The notes below the pieces were generated by a model, which saw only the letters and a program-made list of their open reading frames with translations, was not told the origin of the DNA and searched no databases. 17,055 nt of DNA from an uncultured beta proteobacterium (GTDB taxonomy: Bacteria > Pseudomonadota > Gammaproteobacteria > Burkholderiales > Rhodocyclaceae), in the NCBI GenBank assembly GCA_903933395.1, contig CAIZKA010000292.1, positions 1 through 17,055 on the forward strand, written 5' to 3'. Position numbers and translations under genes: made by a program. Positions 14,968-17,055 of the stretch are shown here, one piece after another. Every line of letters begins with the position of its first letter. Position 1 is the first letter of the stretch.

Positions 14968-16770
14968 TCAGAAAGTGCGGGAAATCGACATCGACAGCAC
15001 GTCGCGGTCGCGCAGCATGTTCATGTTGCCGCCGCCCCAGAAGGCGCTGTAGCCGATGTTGCCCTTCCACTGGTTGTGATAGTCGAAGTTGAGGTTGAGC
15101 GCCAGCGCCTTGCGGCCTTCGACAAAGGGCAAGGCCGTCGGGCTGGTGCCCTTGACGTCGTGGTAGAAGTCGATCAGCGGCGACATGGTCCAGCCCGACT
15201 GGAAGATGTTGGCGTAGGTCAGGCCGACTTCGAGCACATAACCCCACGAGGTTTTGTCCGGCAGCGTGTAATTGTTGAGCAGATAGGGCGTGCCGCCCGA
15301 GAGGTCGAGGCCCGGATAGTGGGTAACGGCCACTTCGCCGAGGAAGGAGCCTTCGGCGGCGCCGAAGACGGACGTGATCGACTGCGGCAGCAGGTAGAAG
15401 CCGGTGACGTGGGCCTGGTACTTTTCCTCGTTGGTATAGCCCTTGACGGTCGCATCTCCGGTATCTATTGCCTGTTGCAGCAGGTTGTACTTGTATTTAG
15501 CGTTGGTAGCTCCGGTAGGAAGGGGAACCGTCGGGTCGATCGCCACGCTGTCGCGCGGCCGGTAGGACAACTCCGCGCCGACAGCCCAGTCGCCCAGCTT
15601 GGTATTCATTGACAGGCCGAACAGCTCCTTGTCTTCGCCGTATTGCACAATCGCCGTATAGCCGGCGACGTTCGTCCCGGGAGCGCAGGGTGGCGCCCCG
15701 CAAATAGTGTTGAAGTTCTGCCGGAAACCGACAAAGGGGAGCTTGTCGTGATAATGAATGTAGTAGCCGGCGAACTCGGTATCGCCGTCCGCCGGCTTGA
15801 AGCGAAGATTGATACCGAACTGGCCGCTGTCCTTCGGCTCGGTGTTCTTGATCGGGACGATTCCCGGAAATGCGCTGATGGAGGCAAGATCCCGGCCGGG
15901 GATCTTCGGATCGAAGTCGCCGACACCACCGAAACTCGCAGGAATGAACGCGCCGCGCTTGCCGCCCTTGCCGATGAAGTCCGCGGAAGACCAGTAGGTG
16001 CCCGACGGATCAAAATTGAAACTGTTCCATTTGAACTGGTAATAGGCCTCGGTCGAAAAGCCGTTGCCGAGACCGGTGGTGAATGACAGCATCGGCGCCG
16101 GAATGAAGATTTCCTTGACCTGGACGCCGGGGATGTGGATCTTGCGCAGGTCGAGGGCATTGACCGCATTGACGCCGCCGATGATGAAAATGTCCTCGCC
16201 CCAGTTCATGACCTGGTTGCCGAGCTTGAGCTTGGCGGTCTGCTCGCCGAGCGAGAATTCCTTGGCCACCCAGAGATCGAGCAGGGCCACGTTCTGCTTG
16301 ACCGCATCCTCGGCGTCGTGGCGCAGCGGCGTGCGCCGGGTGTCGTCGGCCTTCTGGTCGGACGACCAGGTGACGCGGGCCAGCGCCGACCAGTTGCCCT
16401 TTTGCGTCAGGAACAGTTCGTGGGTGCCCTTGACCACGGCGGAGACGATGTCGTGTTTCTTGTAATTCAGGTTGCCGTCGTCGGTCTGCAGGTAGTTGAA
16501 ATCCGGGTTGGCCGTCCCTGGAAAGCCCGGATTAACCTTTTCGCCCAGCGGAGACACGGTCGGTACATTACCGCCATTGTCGTTGCCGATGATCGACTTG
16601 TCCCGCCCCTGCATGCGCATCTGCATGCCGACGGAAAGCGTCGAATCGAAACTGCCGGTGAGGCCGTTTTCCATTTCGAACTTGAAGGCCGCGGCCGGGG
16701 TGACGAACGTGGCGCCGAGCGCCGCGATGGCAATTGCCAGCGGCTTGATTTGCAGGTATGTTTTTTTCAT
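14968..16770 (-). CDS. DUF1302 family outer-membrane protein
   Basis: Predicted outer-membrane protein of 600 residues from the DUF1302 family, which is usually encoded beside DUF1329 and near hydrophobic-compound metabolism genes. The signal peptide is clear: KK at 2-3, hydrophobic core 11-22, and cleavage after PAAA at residue 28. The mature part has alternating polar/hydrophobic strands rich in aromatic residues, the family segment GNQVMNWGEDIF (184-195), and a C-terminal phenylalanine (ISRTF), the usual recognition signal for barrel insertion by BAM. Only two cysteines occur in the mature protein (C357 and C362), probably a loop disulfide. AGGAGG 8 nt before the ATG implies strong translation. 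It is 32 bp downstream of the DUF1329 gene. A role as a channel or binding protein for a lipid-like substrate is inference. Confidence 0.9.
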   Translation of the reverse strand: MKKTYLQIKPLAIAIAALGATFVTPAAAFKFEMENGLTGSFDSTLSVGMQMRMQGRDKSIIGNDNGGNVPTVSPLGEKVNPGFPGTANPDFNYLQTDDGNLNYKKHDIVSAVVKGTHELFLTQKGNWSALARVTWSSDQKADDTRRTPLRHDAEDAVKQNVALLDLWVAKEFSLGEQTAKLKLGNQVMNWGEDIFIIGGVNAVNALDLRKIHIPGVQVKEIFIPAPMLSFTTGLGNGFSTEAYYQFKWNSFNFDPSGTYWSSADFIGKGGKRGAFIPASFGGVGDFDPKIPGRDLASISAFPGIVPIKNTEPKDSGQFGINLRFKPADGDTEFAGYYIHYHDKLPFVGFRQNFNTICGAPPCAPGTNVAGYTAIVQYGEDKELFGLSMNTKLGDWAVGAELSYRPRDSVAIDPTVPLPTGATNAKYKYNLLQQAIDTGDATVKGYTNEEKYQAHVTGFYLLPQSITSVFGAAEGSFLGEVAVTHYPGLDLSGGTPYLLNNYTLPDKTSWGYVLEVGLTYANIFQSGWTMSPLIDFYHDVKGTSPTALPFVEGRKALALNLNFDYHNQWKGNIGYSAFWGGGNMNMLRDRDVLSMSISRTF

Positions 16771-16778
16771 GGTGTCAT

Positions 16779-16784
16779 CCTCCT
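16779..16784 (-). promoter_or_regulatory. ribosome binding site of the DUF1302 gene
   Basis: A perfect AGGAGG on the minus strand lies 8 nt before the ATG at 16770, in the 32-bp gap after the DUF1329 stop. It is much stronger than the sites of the downstream RND, propeller and ligase genes, fitting an abundant outer-membrane protein. Confidence 0.8.
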
Positions 16785-16802
16785 CTTATCGATGAGCGCG
16801 GA

Positions 16803-17055
16803 TCAGCGCTCGCCGGCACGGCGCAGTTCGTCGGAATTGAAGCGCTTGGCATCGATGCGTCCCTCGTCACCGGCCAGCCAGTCGGTGTGCTTGGCTTCCT
16901 GGGTTGAATTCTCGGCCATGTAGCGATTGACCGTCAGATCCCAGGACATGAATTCCTGGCTGACGCAGGCGCCGAGTTCGACCGCCGGATAGATCGACGC
17001 TTCCATCACGCGCCAGAGCTTGCCCTGGGCGTCGTACTGGTCGGCGTTGAGCAGC
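16803..17055 (-). CDS. DUF1329 family protein (C-terminal part only)
   Basis: Only the last 83 residues or so are in the window; the gene enters from the right edge. The visible part contains DQYDAQGKLWRV, a segment characteristic of DUF1329 proteins, then about 65 charged residues ending RRAGER. Full-length members are about 450 residues with a signal peptide and, as I recall, are assigned a LolA-like lipid-carrier fold; none of that N-terminal evidence can be seen here. Its position directly upstream of the DUF1302 gene, 32 bp apart, is the usual pairing of these families and strengthens the call. The operon promoter must lie beyond the window. Confidence 0.8.
   Translation of the reverse strand, partial: LLNADQYDAQGKLWRVMEASIYPAVELGACVSQEFMSWDLTVNRYMAENSTQEAKHTDWLAGDEGRIDAKRFNSDELRRAGER

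Overview
The window reads as chromosomal DNA of a GC-rich Gram-negative bacterium, most likely a betaproteobacterium (Rhodocyclales-like). This is inferred from the linked mltG-tmk-holB and ygfZ block, the pyruvate phosphate dikinase, and a DUF1329/DUF1302/RND/beta-propeller/acyl-CoA ligase cluster. No lineage marker such as rRNA is present. I see no tRNA, rRNA, CRISPR array, insertion sequence or phage gene. Coding density is high, and the largest intergenic gap is about 265 bp (8756-9020).

Left part (1-4512): a minus-strand housekeeping operon runs mltG (septation lytic transglycosylase), tmk (thymidylate kinase), holB (polymerase III delta-prime, cut by the left edge). Diverging from it on the plus strand are ygfZ (folate-binding Fe-S/tRNA-modification factor) and a TANGO2/NRDE protein.

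Middle (4527-9701): a second minus-strand group starts at ppdK, which has a recognisable promoter and a strong Shine-Dalgarno. It continues through tadA to a two-domain protein in which a YkuD-type L,D-transpeptidase domain is fused to a GNAT acetyltransferase domain; this fusion is the oddest single gene here. A small membrane-anchored ankyrin protein of unknown role diverges from ppdK.

Right part (9787-17055): five minus-strand genes in the order DUF1329 (partial), DUF1302, RND/MMPL permease, YCF48/BNR-like propeller, acyl-CoA synthetase. Together they provide a predicted outer-membrane barrel-like protein, a possible LolA-like periplasmic carrier, an inner-membrane pump, a periplasmic propeller and a cytosolic CoA ligase. 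The simplest reading is movement of a hydrophobic acid or lipid across the envelope coupled to CoA activation; the substrate and direction cannot be read from sequence. A strong intrinsic-terminator-like hairpin lies inside this group, between the DUF1302 gene and the RND gene. It suggests that the envelope proteins are made in excess over pump, propeller and ligase.
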